A DNA stretch of 49,382 bases from the NCBI GenBank assembly GCA_964415435.1, contig CAYPZT010000004.1:1-49382 (forward strand). The letters are read 5' to 3'. Below the pieces are notes generated by a model, which was not told the origin of the DNA, made no database searches, and saw only the letters and a program-made list of their open reading frames with translations. The position numbers and the translations under genes were made by a program. Below, piece after piece: positions 9,011-18,171 of this stretch. Source of the stretch: CAYPZT01 sp964415435 (GTDB lineage Bacteria; Patescibacteriota; Microgenomatia; UBA1406; GWC2-37-13). Numbering within the stretch: the stretch's first letter is position 1; each line of letters opens with the position of its first letter.

Positions 9011-9039
9011 ATTGTAGCCTCTTTACAAATGAGAGTCAA
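9011..9039 (-). promoter_or_regulatory. Promoter of the DUF4446 gene, leaderless
   Basis: On the minus strand TTGACT (9039-9034) and TACAAT (9016-9011) have a 17-nt spacer. Only 8 nt separate the -10 from the ATG at 9002. A start point at normal distance would fall on the ATG, so the mRNA should have no leader. Confidence 0.75.
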
Positions 9040-9057
9040 TATGGTAAATATTTTCCT

Positions 9058-9336
9058 ATGCCGAAAAAAACCCGCAGGCAAAAAATTCATGCCGCTTTGC
9101 GAAGAGAGGCCCTTCGTCAAAAACCTGACCATTCAGATAAAGTTCGGTCCGTATCACAACAGATTGCTCCGCCTGAAGAAGCTCTTGTGAAGGCCTTAAC
9201 CCCCGAAGAAAGTCAGTCTGTTTCATTCTTTAAAAGTGATTTTAAGCGAAGTTTGCTTTTCATCATCCTGATCATTGGCCTTGAAATTTCCCTTTATTTT
9301 GCTAGCATTAATCAATATTTGAAGCTAGGTGAATGA
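9058..9336 (+). CDS. Small conserved membrane protein of unknown function
   Basis: This 92-residue protein has a very basic start (MPKKTRRQKIHAALRRE), a polar middle and one transmembrane helix (about 68-86, SLLFIILIIGLEISLYF). No enzymatic motif is visible. It lies upstream of and in the same direction as the DUF5679 gene, and is divergent from the DUF4446 gene. Confidence 0.6.
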   Translation: MPKKTRRQKIHAALRREALRQKPDHSDKVRSVSQQIAPPEEALVKALTPEESQSVSFFKSDFKRSLLFIILIIGLEISLYFASINQYLKLGE

Positions 9337-9376
9337 TAAATAAAGCAACAAATAGGAAGGGAGGTGAATCAAAACT

Positions 9377-9523
9377 ATGGCAGCAACAATGTACTGTGTG
9401 AAATGTAGAGCAAAAAGAGATGTAGAAAATCCAGAGAAGGTAACCATGAAAAATGGTAAACCAGCTATGAAAGGTAAGTGTCCTGTTTGCGGTACCGGTA
9501 TGTATAAAATCGGCGCAGCATAA
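9377..9523 (+). CDS. DUF5679 small zinc-ribbon protein
   Basis: This 48-residue protein has two CxxC pairs (YCVKCRAKRDV and GKCPVCGTGMY), typical of the DUF5679 family found in CPR and related genomes. It probably binds zinc; its role is unknown. It carries the clearest Shine-Dalgarno sequence that I noticed in the window, GGGAGGTGA at 9359-9367, about 9 nt before the ATG. Most other starts here have none. A strong hairpin follows. Confidence 0.82.
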   Translation: MAATMYCVKCRAKRDVENPEKVTMKNGKPAMKGKCPVCGTGMYKIGAA

Positions 9524-9548
9524 TAGTGTCTACCTTGATTGTTACGAT

Positions 9549-9590
9549 AAACCATTCTTTCTTGAAAACTTCAGGAAAGAATGGTTTTTA
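9549..9590. terminator. Intrinsic terminator between DUF5679 and thpR genes
   Basis: The 13-bp arms AAACCATTCTTTC (9549-9561) and GAAAGAATGGTTT (9575-9587) are perfect, with a 13-nt loop. Flanking A and T runs suit both directions. It separates two convergent transcription units. Confidence 0.8.
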
Positions 9591-9592
9591 GG

Positions 9593-10141
9593 TTAGGAAG
9601 CTTTTTCGGCAAGAGGAAAACTTAACACTTCGTTGTATACTGGCCTCTTTCCACTCAAGTCGCTTTCAAAAAGAACTAGTCGCTTTACCTCAAATTCCGC
9701 ATCTATCGATATACGCTGAATACGTTTTTGCAGCGCAAAATACTGCTGTTTTGAGGGAATCCTGTATCTACCGATAGTCAGATGGGGAACAAACGTACGG
9801 GTATCGATCACTTCATGCGCAAACTTCTCCCTGATCCCTTGAACCATCTCTTCAAGCTTTTTTTGTCTAAGAAATGTTGTGTACAAAGTAATCTTATTCT
9901 TCATAAAAAGATCAACACCCTGTGTATACAGGTAAAAAGAATCAAAATCGTAAACAACTTCCTCGACTCTTTTTTTAATGGAATCGACCCTAGTCACCTC
10001 GCCGAAAAAATGAACGGTGATATGGTAATTATGCGGCTCTGTCCAATCACCATCGGGATAATCTTTTCTTAAATCTTTTGTCTGTGAAAAGATCTGCTCC
10101 CGTACTTTGGCGGGTAGATCAATCGCGAGAAAAAGGCGCAT
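9593..10141 (-). CDS. thpR: RNA 2',3'-cyclic phosphodiesterase (ThpR/LigT)
   Basis: This 182-residue member of the 2H phosphoesterase family opens 2',3'-cyclic phosphate ends of RNA. Both catalytic HxT motifs are present: HITV at 40-43 with FFGE following, and HLTIG at 120-124. The start RLFLAIDLP is typical of the family. The start overlaps the 3' end of the upstream cytidylyltransferase-like gene by 23 bp. Confidence 0.93.
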   Translation of the reverse strand: MRLFLAIDLPAKVREQIFSQTKDLRKDYPDGDWTEPHNYHITVHFFGEVTRVDSIKKRVEEVVYDFDSFYLYTQGVDLFMKNKITLYTTFLRQKKLEEMVQGIREKFAHEVIDTRTFVPHLTIGRYRIPSKQQYFALQKRIQRISIDAEFEVKRLVLFESDLSGKRPVYNEVLSFPLAEKAS

Positions 10142-10583
10142 ATGACTGAATCGAAGAACTCGATAAATTGTTAATATTTCCTGTCACCACTTCTACTTTT
10201 GCTCCAACTTCCGCTGCCTGCTTTTTTTTATTTATGAGCTGAGGGTCATCCTCTGTCACTGCGATAACAGACGGTCGTACTCTTCTTACAAGGTCGAAAT
10301 AATGTGTGTCATCCTGATAGAAGGGCAGCAGAATAACGTTATCCACTGGACGCAGTCTACTTAAAATGAATGCTCGTTCTTCCTGCGTATGGACGGGTTT
10401 CCTTTTTTTTCGGGCCTTCATGAACTCATCGGACTCAACCGCCACATACAGTATGTTTCCTCTTTTTTTTGCTTCGTCCAGGAAAGTTACGTGACCGAGG
10501 TGAAGAATATCGAAGCAACCGCCCACAAGCACTCTTTTTTCTGAAGGAATAGGCTCTTCAATGTCATGCGGTGTGATGATCAC
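10119..10583 (-). CDS. Cytidylyltransferase-like protein (RfaE-C/TagD type)
   Basis: This nucleotidyl transferase fold has the signature GGCFDILHLGH (residues 21-31), then VAVESDEFMKARKKRKP and a serine-rich end (LSSSSIQS) in place of ISSTxI. It activates a sugar, alcohol or cofactor precursor with CTP or ATP; the substrate is unknown. I place the start at the GTG at 10583, because TATAAT (10595-10590) lies 6 nt before it and the protein then has 154 residues. The longer reading from ATG 10649 would overlap the divergent DUF4012 start. Confidence 0.85.
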   Translation of the reverse strand: MIITPHDIEEPIPSEKRVLVGGCFDILHLGHVTFLDEAKKRGNILYVAVESDEFMKARKKRKPVHTQEERAFILSRLRPVDNVILLPFYQDDTHYFDLVRRVRPSVIAVTEDDPQLINKKKQAAEVGAKVEVVTGNINNLSSSSIQSYAPFSRD

Positions 10584-10633
10584 CTCAAAATTATATACCA
10601 CTGTGTCCTCTTTTTGTAGGATAATTAGCACAT

Positions 10634-12898
10634 ATGAATCTTCAGACAATAATATCGGAGGAAAAACAAACTGCTCTCATTGTTTCGCACACCAAACATC
10701 CTCTCGTGCCAGAAATAAGATCTGCACTCGAGCGCTATGGCGTGCAAGTTTTTTTTTCACCTCATATCCCACCGTCCCTTACTCGCTATGACATCTGTTT
10801 TTTTGTAAACGAAGACGGACACTTTAAAAAAAGTACTGATACAAAGCATAAAATCATATACCTATTCATAAATAAGGATGTACCATATCGGTACACCACT
10901 ATATCAAATACGAAGGACAGCTACCCCAAAGTAATAAAAATTAACGGAGAGATAGTAAAGAAAGAGGATGTTGAGCGTGTTTTATGGTTTTCTCTCTCTG
11001 GATCGAGAGAAAACTTCTTAGTAATGTCACTCTCCAAAGCACACAAACTGCGGAGTCACCCGCATACAAATCCCCGCCCGTTCGTTTTTCCTATTCGTAT
11101 TACAGCCAAACGTATCTTTGGCGTAGTTTTTATGTTTTTTTTGATAATTCATCTTCTGTACCTATTTCCCCTTCTTGCTTCAACATTTTTTTCTTACAAA
11201 GCGGGACAGGCACTTGTACACGAACAAATGAGTGAGAGCATGATCCTTACGAATAGATCCCGCTTCATACTCTCCTTCGCACGTACCCTTTACCGGCCAG
11301 TGCGTCCCACGTATCTATTTTTCTCGCTTGCCATCATACCTGATGGAGTCTTTGATATGAACGAAAAAACCTATACAGTAGTCGATAAGACAGCTGAAAT
11401 TATGAACGATATGCAGACCATCTCTTCCCTCATATTAAAAAGAGATAAGAGTAACGAAGAAGTTCTCATCGTTAAGAAAAAACTTGACAATGTGCAAAGC
11501 CAGCTTGTCGATCTCGAGGACGCCATATCGCTCCTAAACCAAAAAATACCCTCATCTCTTTCCGTGACTAAAAAAGCAAAAGGTCAACTTTCAGAAGCGG
11601 CTGACTCGCTCTCTAAGGCGCGCAAAATTATTCCCCTTTTGGTAAAAGTTCTTGCATCACCCACAGACCAAAAATATCTTCTACTGTTTGCGAACAATAT
11701 GGAACTTCGCCCAGGGGGTGGATTTATCGGCTCTTTCGCTATACTACATCTCTCAAACTATACGATGGGCAACCTTGAGGTATATGATGTCTACGATGCC
11801 GACGGACAGCTTACCGCACACGTCGAACCTCCCGATGCTATTGAAAAATATCTGAATCAACCCCATTTTTTCCTGCGAGACTCTGCATTTTACCCGGATT
11901 TTGTGAGCGGTTATACGCAGGCTGTATCGTTCCTCGAAAAGGAGATGAATCTCACGAACTTTGCAGGCGGTGCGCTTTTTACAACCACATCTGTTGAGCA
12001 GTTACTTAAGGCTTTTGGGGAAATTTATCTGCCAGATTATGACGAAAAGGTTGACTCGAAAAACTTTTATCTAAAGGCGCAGATTTATTCAGAAAAAGAT
12101 TTTTTTCCCGGGTCACTACAGAAAAAAAACTTCCTCGCTTCCCTAATGAGACAACTTTTTATCAGCCTTGATACTGTTTCTCCACGCATTCTTGCTAGCG
12201 AATTTAAAAAGGCCGCCGATGAAAAACAGATCGTTTTCTTTTTCAATGATCCTGCTCTTGAAGAAGAGATGAACAACTTGTACTGGTCGGGCAGGGTCAT
12301 TGAACCGCGCTGTAGCGCTCAGGTCGAGAACTGCATTGTTGACTATATGTTCCCCTATGATGCGAATCTCGGCGTAAACAAAGCTAACTTTTTTGTAACA
12401 CGGTCGCTTGATCTTAAGATTACGATCGATCAAAAAGGACAAATAAGACACACCCTTACGGCAGTTTACAAAAACGACTCTCCTGGAGAAGTATTCCCCG
12501 GAGGTACATACAAAAACTACTTCCAATTAATGATTCCGCAGGATACGATCATTGATGAAATAACTAAAAATGGGGTGAGTGTCGAGGAATATGATACTTA
12601 TGAGAGGCAATATAATACGGTAGGTTTTCTGTTGGAAGTTCCGCCTCGTCGGACTGTCGAAGTAAAAATTGCATATCACACCGACCACCCGTTTCAGAAT
12701 GGACGGGGTATATTACAGCTTATTACGCAGAAACAGATCGGCGCCAAGAACGGCGATTTTAGGCTTACACTCGAACTTCCTTCAAATATGTACCTACTAA
12801 ATCAGAACTTTACTCCCCTTGTCAAAGGGAATTCTATCGTTTATAATACTGTCTTATCGACTGATAAAATTTTCTTTATCGAGCTGACAAAAGAATAA
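10634..12898 (+). CDS. DUF4012 membrane-anchored protein
   Basis: This 754-residue protein has a cytoplasmic N-terminal part of about 155 residues, one transmembrane helix near 160-185 (FGVVFMFFLIIHLLYLFPLL), a coiled-coil region near 265-330, and then the DUF4012 domain. The domain signature is YLLLFANNMELRPGGGFIGSF. The C-terminal part looks beta-rich and extracellular. The family often sits with surface polysaccharide genes and is suspected of envelope assembly; that role is not established. GATAAT lies 8 nt ahead of the ATG. Confidence 0.88.
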   Translation: MNLQTIISEEKQTALIVSHTKHPLVPEIRSALERYGVQVFFSPHIPPSLTRYDICFFVNEDGHFKKSTDTKHKIIYLFINKDVPYRYTTISNTKDSYPKVIKINGEIVKKEDVERVLWFSLSGSRENFLVMSLSKAHKLRSHPHTNPRPFVFPIRITAKRIFGVVFMFFLIIHLLYLFPLLASTFFSYKAGQALVHEQMSESMILTNRSRFILSFARTLYRPVRPTYLFFSLAIIPDGVFDMNEKTYTVVDKTAEIMNDMQTISSLILKRDKSNEEVLIVKKKLDNVQSQLVDLEDAISLLNQKIPSSLSVTKKAKGQLSEAADSLSKARKIIPLLVKVLASPTDQKYLLLFANNMELRPGGGFIGSFAILHLSNYTMGNLEVYDVYDADGQLTAHVEPPDAIEKYLNQPHFFLRDSAFYPDFVSGYTQAVSFLEKEMNLTNFAGGALFTTTSVEQLLKAFGEIYLPDYDEKVDSKNFYLKAQIYSEKDFFPGSLQKKNFLASLMRQLFISLDTVSPRILASEFKKAADEKQIVFFFNDPALEEEMNNLYWSGRVIEPRCSAQVENCIVDYMFPYDANLGVNKANFFVTRSLDLKITIDQKGQIRHTLTAVYKNDSPGEVFPGGTYKNYFQLMIPQDTIIDEITKNGVSVEEYDTYERQYNTVGFLLEVPPRRTVEVKIAYHTDHPFQNGRGILQLITQKQIGAKNGDFRLTLELPSNMYLLNQNFTPLVKGNSIVYNTVLSTDKIFFIELTKE

Positions 12899-12903
12899 AT
12901 ACT

Positions 12904-13623
12904 ATGGTAAAAACTAATGAGGCTATTAACTTGACTGTAACTGAGAGGACTGTATTTGGCAAAAATCTAGCTAAACTGCGTCGTGAAGGACTCATTCCGG
13001 GAAATGTCTTCGGTCCTAAATTCGATTCAAAATCGGTGAGTGTAAATCTGAAAGACTTCGTGACCGTATATAAAGTCGCACATGAAACAGGAGTTGTGTA
13101 TCTGAAACTTGGTAAGGAAGAGGTTCCTGTTCTTATCCGCCAGGTTCAGTATCATCCCGTTAAAGACAGTATTCTGCACGTCGATTTTAGAAAGATCGAC
13201 CTTACTCAAAAGATCGAAACGGAAGTACCGGTGAAGATCATGGGAGTATCAACGGCAGTAACTCAAAAGGGGGGCGTCCAACTTATCCAGAGCCAGCTTC
13301 TCAAGATAGAAGCTCTTCCAACCAAGATTCCTTCTTCAATTGAAGTGGACATATCAAAGATCACTGAGTTGGGTCAAGAAATCAAAGTGGCAGACTTAGC
13401 AAAGTCAGCAGACTATGAAGTCAAAGAGGATCCGGAAAAAGTTGTGGTTTCCGTAGTTGAACATAAGGAAGAAAGTGTTACCCCTGAGACGACAGCCGCC
13501 GCACCTGAAGTGATTACTGAAAAACCTGCCGAAGGCGAAGTACCTGCTGAGGAAGGTGCTAAAGAATCTGCTAAGACTCCAGAAAAACCTTCAGAAGCTC
13601 CTGCTAAAGAAGAAAAGAAGTAA
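12904..13623 (+). CDS. rplY: 50S ribosomal protein L25 (CTC/TL5 form)
   Basis: This 5S rRNA-binding protein has 239 residues. The N-terminal L25 barrel (1-95) has LTVTERTVFGKNLAKLRREGLIPGN-like features, including the family GKNLAKLRREG. The TL5 C-terminal domain (96-185) follows. The last 55 residues are a low-complexity Glu/Ala/Pro/Lys tail with no predicted fold. It lies 5 nt after the DUF4012 gene and 57 nt before nusA. Confidence 0.93.
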   Translation: MVKTNEAINLTVTERTVFGKNLAKLRREGLIPGNVFGPKFDSKSVSVNLKDFVTVYKVAHETGVVYLKLGKEEVPVLIRQVQYHPVKDSILHVDFRKIDLTQKIETEVPVKIMGVSTAVTQKGGVQLIQSQLLKIEALPTKIPSSIEVDISKITELGQEIKVADLAKSADYEVKEDPEKVVVSVVEHKEESVTPETTAAAPEVITEKPAEGEVPAEEGAKESAKTPEKPSEAPAKEEKK

Positions 13624-13680
13624 GGGATTAGCCTTCTTTTACCTTGGTTTTTTGCCCCTTCGTGTGTTACAATAAACCTC

Positions 13681-14688
13681 ATGACAATCGTAAAAACGGA
13701 ATTTACTCTAGCCTTAAATCAGGTCGCGACAGAGCGCGGGATTTCTGTCGACGATGTTATCACTTCCATTGAAGCCGCAGTGCTCGCTGCATATAAAAAA
13801 GAATATCCTGAAAGTGCTGAAGAAGAGCTTCAGGCCAAAATAAGCCGTGATTCCGGTGAAACAAAAATATACAAAGATCGTAAAGACATCACCCCGCCCG
13901 GCTTTGGAAGAATAGCAGCTCAGACAGCGAAGCAGGTAATCTTGCAGAAAATAAGAGAAGTTGAGAAAAAAACAGTCATCTCCCACTACAAGGGTCAACT
14001 TGGCACAATCGTCCGTGGCAGAATCATCCGCTATGACGGATACAATGCCTTCGTCGATATTGGGAAGGCAGAGGCAGTCCTGCCGAAAGAAGAACAGATT
14101 CGAAACGAACACTATCAGGTAAACGTTTCGCTTATGGTCTACATCAAGGATATAAACGAAGATAAATTCGGCAACACACGCATTATTATTTCACGCACTG
14201 ATCCGCGACTCATCGAAGAACTTTTCAAACGCGAGGTCCCTGAAATAGCAAATAATACCGTTCAAATCAAAAACGTGGTAAGACAACCTGGTGAACGCAC
14301 CAAGTTGGCTGTCTATAGCGAACAAGGTGGTGTTGATCCAGTAGGCGCATGCGTCGGCCAGAAAGGCCTGCGGGTGCAGACCGTCACTGATGAGCTTGGC
14401 GGCATTGAGAAGATTGATATAATCCAATGGAGTCCCGATGACAAGATTTATCTGACCGCTGCGCTTTCGCCAGCAAAAATTGCAGAGATAGAACTTGATA
14501 CCAAAGCAAAAACTGCAAAAGTAACTGTTGATGAAAAACAGGCGCCCCTGGCTATTGGCAAAGGTGGAGTGAATGTTAACCTGGCCTCGCGGCTGACTAA
14601 CTACACTATCGATATTGTGCAGGTTAATACTGGGACAGCTCCATCTGAAGAAACAGCCAAAACACCTGTCGAGCCTGAAGCGAAGTAA
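13681..14688 (+). CDS. nusA: Transcription factor NusA (short form)
   Basis: NusA modulates pausing, termination and antitermination by binding RNA polymerase and nascent RNA. It has 335 residues: an N-terminal domain (1-105), an S1 domain (about 108-175, GTIVRGRIIRYDGYNAFVDIG), KH1 with GACVGQKGLRVQTV and KH2 with PLAIGKGGVNVNLASRL. The acidic repeats of E. coli NusA are absent, leaving a short Pro/Glu tail. TACAAT sits 7 nt before the ATG. The nusA-infB order is the ancestral one. Confidence 0.95.
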   Translation: MTIVKTEFTLALNQVATERGISVDDVITSIEAAVLAAYKKEYPESAEEELQAKISRDSGETKIYKDRKDITPPGFGRIAAQTAKQVILQKIREVEKKTVISHYKGQLGTIVRGRIIRYDGYNAFVDIGKAEAVLPKEEQIRNEHYQVNVSLMVYIKDINEDKFGNTRIIISRTDPRLIEELFKREVPEIANNTVQIKNVVRQPGERTKLAVYSEQGGVDPVGACVGQKGLRVQTVTDELGGIEKIDIIQWSPDDKIYLTAALSPAKIAEIELDTKAKTAKVTVDEKQAPLAIGKGGVNVNLASRLTNYTIDIVQVNTGTAPSEETAKTPVEPEAK

Positions 14689-14715
14689 GAACATTATCTC
14701 ATTTTTTAAACACGC

Positions 14716-16170
14716 ATGCAGAAATCCAGACCACCGGTAGTTGCTATTTTAGGACACGTCGATCACGGGAAAACAACGCTCCTCGACTATCTTAGAAAAA
14801 GCCGGATAGCCGCCAAGGAATACGGTGGTATCACACAGCGTATAGGAGCCTACGAAGTTACGGCTGGGCTCAAAGGCTACAAAACCGATAAACTCACATT
14901 TATTGATACTCCAGGACACGAAGCGTTTTCAAAGCTGCGCGCTAGAGGAGCAAATGTTGCAGATCTTGCTATTCTTATAATCGACGCAAAGGATTCTGTC
15001 ATGCCTCAAACCATAGAATCAATCTCTCATATCAAATCGGCCGGCATTCCATTTGTTGTTGCACTTAACAAAACCGATCTTCCAGAAGCAAATCCTGACA
15101 AGGTAAAAAATGATCTTCTGAAGTATGAGGTTCTGACGGAGGGAAAAGGAGGAAATGTACCTGTTGCCGAGATATCTGCACTGAAGGGCAAAGGGATTCC
15201 TGAACTTCTTGAAACACTGCTTCTTCTTGCCGAAGACCTAAATCTCACCTATGATCCCGAAGGGCCCGCGGAAGCATTTGTTATTGAGACCAAAAAGGAT
15301 AACCGCGGGATCGTTGTGAGTATCGTGATGCGGAACGGAACACTAAAGATAGGTGATACCATCTTCAGCGGTGAAGATAAGACCAGGATACGCTCGCTTA
15401 TTAATGACCTGGGGATGCAGGTGAACTCGATCACGCCTTCCGCGCCGGTAGAGGTTTTGGGTTTTGACAAACTTCCCGAGATCGGTCTCAAGCTTAGCGC
15501 AGTTTCGACAAAAAAAACTGCCGTAGCCGCTTCACCTACAGGACACAAACCATTCACACTAGAGTCCCTGCTCGCAAAACCGCAGGAAACAGGAAGAGTG
15601 TTGTCTCTCATCGTAAAAACTGACTCCCAAGGCTCACTCGAGGCAATTGATCATGTCCTGTCCGAAAAAAATAACATAAAAATTATCCTTAAGGCCGTCG
15701 GACCGGTAACGAAGTCAGACATTTTTCTTGCAAAAACCACACAAGCCATTGCAATTGGCTTCTCTGTTGACGTGGCACGAGAGGTAGTTGATCTTGCCAA
15801 ACAGGAGAAAGTAATAATCAAGACCTATAATATAATCTACGATCTCCTCGACGAGCTTCAGGAGGTGGCTGATCTTCTTGAGGAAAAGGAGCATCAGGAA
15901 AAGAATGTAAAGGGAGAAGCTCTTGTAGCCGCTGAGTTCGTGATTGAAGGTGAGAAAGTATCGGGTATGAAAATCACCAAGGGCAAAATCAATCTAAGCG
16001 ACGAGGTTGATGTATACCGCAATGATAAGCTTATTGGGAAAGCGAAAGTCGTTTCTCTCAAAGTACGTGCCAAACCTGTGGAAGAGGTAAAAAAGAGCCA
16101 GGAGGCAGGCATGATTTTGAGCTCAAAACTTGACATACACGTGGGAGATGTGATAAAATCTATCTCATAG
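14716..16170 (+). CDS. infB: Translation initiation factor IF-2 (minimal form)
   Basis: IF-2 is the GTPase that brings initiator tRNA to the 30S subunit. At 484 residues it starts almost directly with G1 (GHVDHGKTT) and lacks the long N-terminal domains of E. coli IF-2. Other G motifs are DTPGHEAF, NKTDLP and SALKGKG. Switch I reads GGITQRIGA, with Arg where His is common. Domains II, III and the initiator-tRNA-binding C-domain are complete (KGKINLSDEVDVYRND). Confidence 0.96.
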   Translation: MQKSRPPVVAILGHVDHGKTTLLDYLRKSRIAAKEYGGITQRIGAYEVTAGLKGYKTDKLTFIDTPGHEAFSKLRARGANVADLAILIIDAKDSVMPQTIESISHIKSAGIPFVVALNKTDLPEANPDKVKNDLLKYEVLTEGKGGNVPVAEISALKGKGIPELLETLLLLAEDLNLTYDPEGPAEAFVIETKKDNRGIVVSIVMRNGTLKIGDTIFSGEDKTRIRSLINDLGMQVNSITPSAPVEVLGFDKLPEIGLKLSAVSTKKTAVAASPTGHKPFTLESLLAKPQETGRVLSLIVKTDSQGSLEAIDHVLSEKNNIKIILKAVGPVTKSDIFLAKTTQAIAIGFSVDVAREVVDLAKQEKVIIKTYNIIYDLLDELQEVADLLEEKEHQEKNVKGEALVAAEFVIEGEKVSGMKITKGKINLSDEVDVYRNDKLIGKAKVVSLKVRAKPVEEVKKSQEAGMILSSKLDIHVGDVIKSIS

Positions 16171-16174
16171 TATT

Positions 16175-17146
16175 ATGAATCCTACAAATCAAGACCCGCT
16201 TCCACGCCTCCTTGAGGTCCTGAACAAGGGTACTCTTGGAGCAATTGTTCTTCCGGCGCGGCCCACCGCCGACGCAGTAAGCGCAGCCACATCCCTTTAC
16301 TTCGCCCTTAGCAAGATGGGTAAAAATATCAGCCTCGTTTCAGCACAAAAGGTTGAGATGGATATAGCTGGAGCAGACAAAATCCAAAGCGAACTTGTCA
16401 CCTCAGGCGACAATCTAGTCATTTCATTCCCCTACAGCGAAGGAGCAATTGATAAAGTCGATTATAATATTCAGGGCGAATATTTTAACCTCATTATTGC
16501 ACCCCGAGCAGGATATCCCAAACTCGACCCAAAACAGGTAAAATACTCCAGTTCAGGCGGCATGCTTGACTATGTGATCGTAATCGACAGCCCTACCCTG
16601 CAGTCACTTGGAACCATCTACACTGACAATCAGAATCAGTTTCAGGGCAAAGACATCATAAATATAGACCGCCATCTTACCAATGCATTTTATGGTACGG
16701 TTAACTACGTTAATAAAAGCGCTTCTGCAGTGTCAGAAATCATGTATCATCTCATCAAGGAACTCAAGGTAGATGTAGATAAAAATATAGCTACCAACCT
16801 ATATTCGGGTATCGCCTCCGCAACAAATAACTTTACTTCATACTCTGTAAACGCTGATACTTTCGAAATCATAGCTCAGCTTTTACGCATGGGTGCTCTT
16901 AAAAAAATGATCCGAAAACCTGCAGAAATGCCTGCTTATCCGGCAGCTCAACCATTTCAACAGAGTTTCCAACCACCCATACCACCGAAACGGACATTCC
17001 AGCCGCAGGGAAGATCAAATCCAGAGGCACAGGTTTTTGACCCAGACGGTACTCAAGAAAGTGACCCAACCGGCAACTCTGCAAATCCATCAGCTCCTCA
17101 GGAATGGCTCAAGCCAAAGATCTTTCGTGGCGGCGATGTGATGTAA
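16175..17146 (+). CDS. DHH-phosphoesterase-like protein, degenerate active site
   Basis: This 323-residue protein sits 4 nt after infB, where rbfA and nrnA-type genes are usually found. Fold similarity to the DHH domain is seen in PTADAVSAATSLYFALSKMGK, a central VIVIDSPT, and INIDRHLTN followed by SASAVSEIMYHLI. The catalytic residues are mostly lost: DHH reads DRH and the N-terminal HxxPDxD block has no His and only one Asp. No DHHA1 domain follows; instead there is a Pro/Gln-rich tail (from about 245). It is probably a non-catalytic relative of NrnA, perhaps an RNA-binding or scaffold protein. Confidence 0.65.
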   Translation: MNPTNQDPLPRLLEVLNKGTLGAIVLPARPTADAVSAATSLYFALSKMGKNISLVSAQKVEMDIAGADKIQSELVTSGDNLVISFPYSEGAIDKVDYNIQGEYFNLIIAPRAGYPKLDPKQVKYSSSGGMLDYVIVIDSPTLQSLGTIYTDNQNQFQGKDIINIDRHLTNAFYGTVNYVNKSASAVSEIMYHLIKELKVDVDKNIATNLYSGIASATNNFTSYSVNADTFEIIAQLLRMGALKKMIRKPAEMPAYPAAQPFQQSFQPPIPPKRTFQPQGRSNPEAQVFDPDGTQESDPTGNSANPSAPQEWLKPKIFRGGDVM

Positions 17147-17174
17147 TACAGGCTCCATTTTGATAGAATGAGGT

Positions 17175-18167
17175 ATGATCTATATCTTCGTTGCTGTATT
17201 GTTCCTTATGTCGACTGCTCTTATCCTCGTCACTCTTAGAATTTGGCTGAATAGTCTTGAAGCTAAATCAAAAACTTCTTCCGAGCTCGTGGAGTGGTTG
17301 AAAGATTTAGGCAATCGTGTCGAAACCTCAACAGAGAGGGTAGACTCAAGGCTCAGTGAAAACATGGCAATGTTCAATACCCGCCTCGATAAAGCAGCGA
17401 ACGTTATCGGACAGGTGCAGAGAACAATCGGTGAGTTTTCAGAAATAGGCCGCTCCATGAAGGATCTGCAGGAATTTCTTAATTCACCAAAACTCAGGGG
17501 CAATCTTGGAGAACACGTCTTGAAAGAGCTCCTCAGTCAGCATTTCCCTCACGAAAGCTACCACTTGCAATATGCATTTAAAAGCGGCGAGAAGGTCGAC
17601 GCTGTATTGAAGACATCTCAGGGACTTATATCCATAGACTCAAAATTTCCCGCAGATAACTTCAAAAAATTACAGAAGGCTCAGACGGAGGCAGAGCGAT
17701 TAAGTTTTAAGAAAGAATTTGAACGTGACGTGAAAAAACACATAGATGACATTTCAAAGAAATACATTCTGGCAGGTGAAGGAACAGTAGACTATGCGCT
17801 TATGTATATTCCATCGGAGGCGGTTTACTATGAAATCATAAATAATGATGCTCTGTATACCCACGCTTCAGATCGACGGATTCTCCCTGTTTCTCCGATG
17901 AGTTTTTATGCATACATAAAGGCAATTCTTATGTCTTTTGAGGGTCAGCGAATTGAAGCTCAGGCAAAGGTCATTCTTACTACTATTCGTTCGATTCAAA
18001 AAGATTATGAAAAAGCAAATGATGCGTTCTCCGTACTTGCAAAGCATATAACAAATGCCTACAAGCAAATGAACGATGTGGAAAGATCATTTGGTTCGTT
18101 AGGACAAAAAATAAGTTCTACTAACCTACTCTCCCCTTCTCAAGTCCAGGAAAAGTTGATAGAATGA
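17175..18167 (+). CDS. rmuC: RmuC-family DNA recombination protein
   Basis: This 330-residue protein has an N-terminal transmembrane helix (2-23), a coiled coil (about 25-95) and the RmuC nuclease-like domain. Conserved elements are GNLGEHVLKELL, VDAVLKTSQGLISIDSKFP and YALMYIPSEAVYYEI. The family limits inversions and is suspected to be a membrane-tethered nuclease. TAGAAT lies close before the ATG. recJ follows 4 nt later. Confidence 0.92.
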   Translation: MIYIFVAVLFLMSTALILVTLRIWLNSLEAKSKTSSELVEWLKDLGNRVETSTERVDSRLSENMAMFNTRLDKAANVIGQVQRTIGEFSEIGRSMKDLQEFLNSPKLRGNLGEHVLKELLSQHFPHESYHLQYAFKSGEKVDAVLKTSQGLISIDSKFPADNFKKLQKAQTEAERLSFKKEFERDVKKHIDDISKKYILAGEGTVDYALMYIPSEAVYYEIINNDALYTHASDRRILPVSPMSFYAYIKAILMSFEGQRIEAQAKVILTTIRSIQKDYEKANDAFSVLAKHITNAYKQMNDVERSFGSLGQKISSTNLLSPSQVQEKLIE

Positions 18168-18171
18168 CCGG

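Noticed and set aside
12085..12526. Antisense ORFs inside the DUF4012 gene
   Set aside because: No domain or start signal was seen; they are shadows of a clearly coding frame.
15249..15611. Antisense ORF in infB
   Set aside because: Its composition follows the codon pattern of IF-2 on the other strand.
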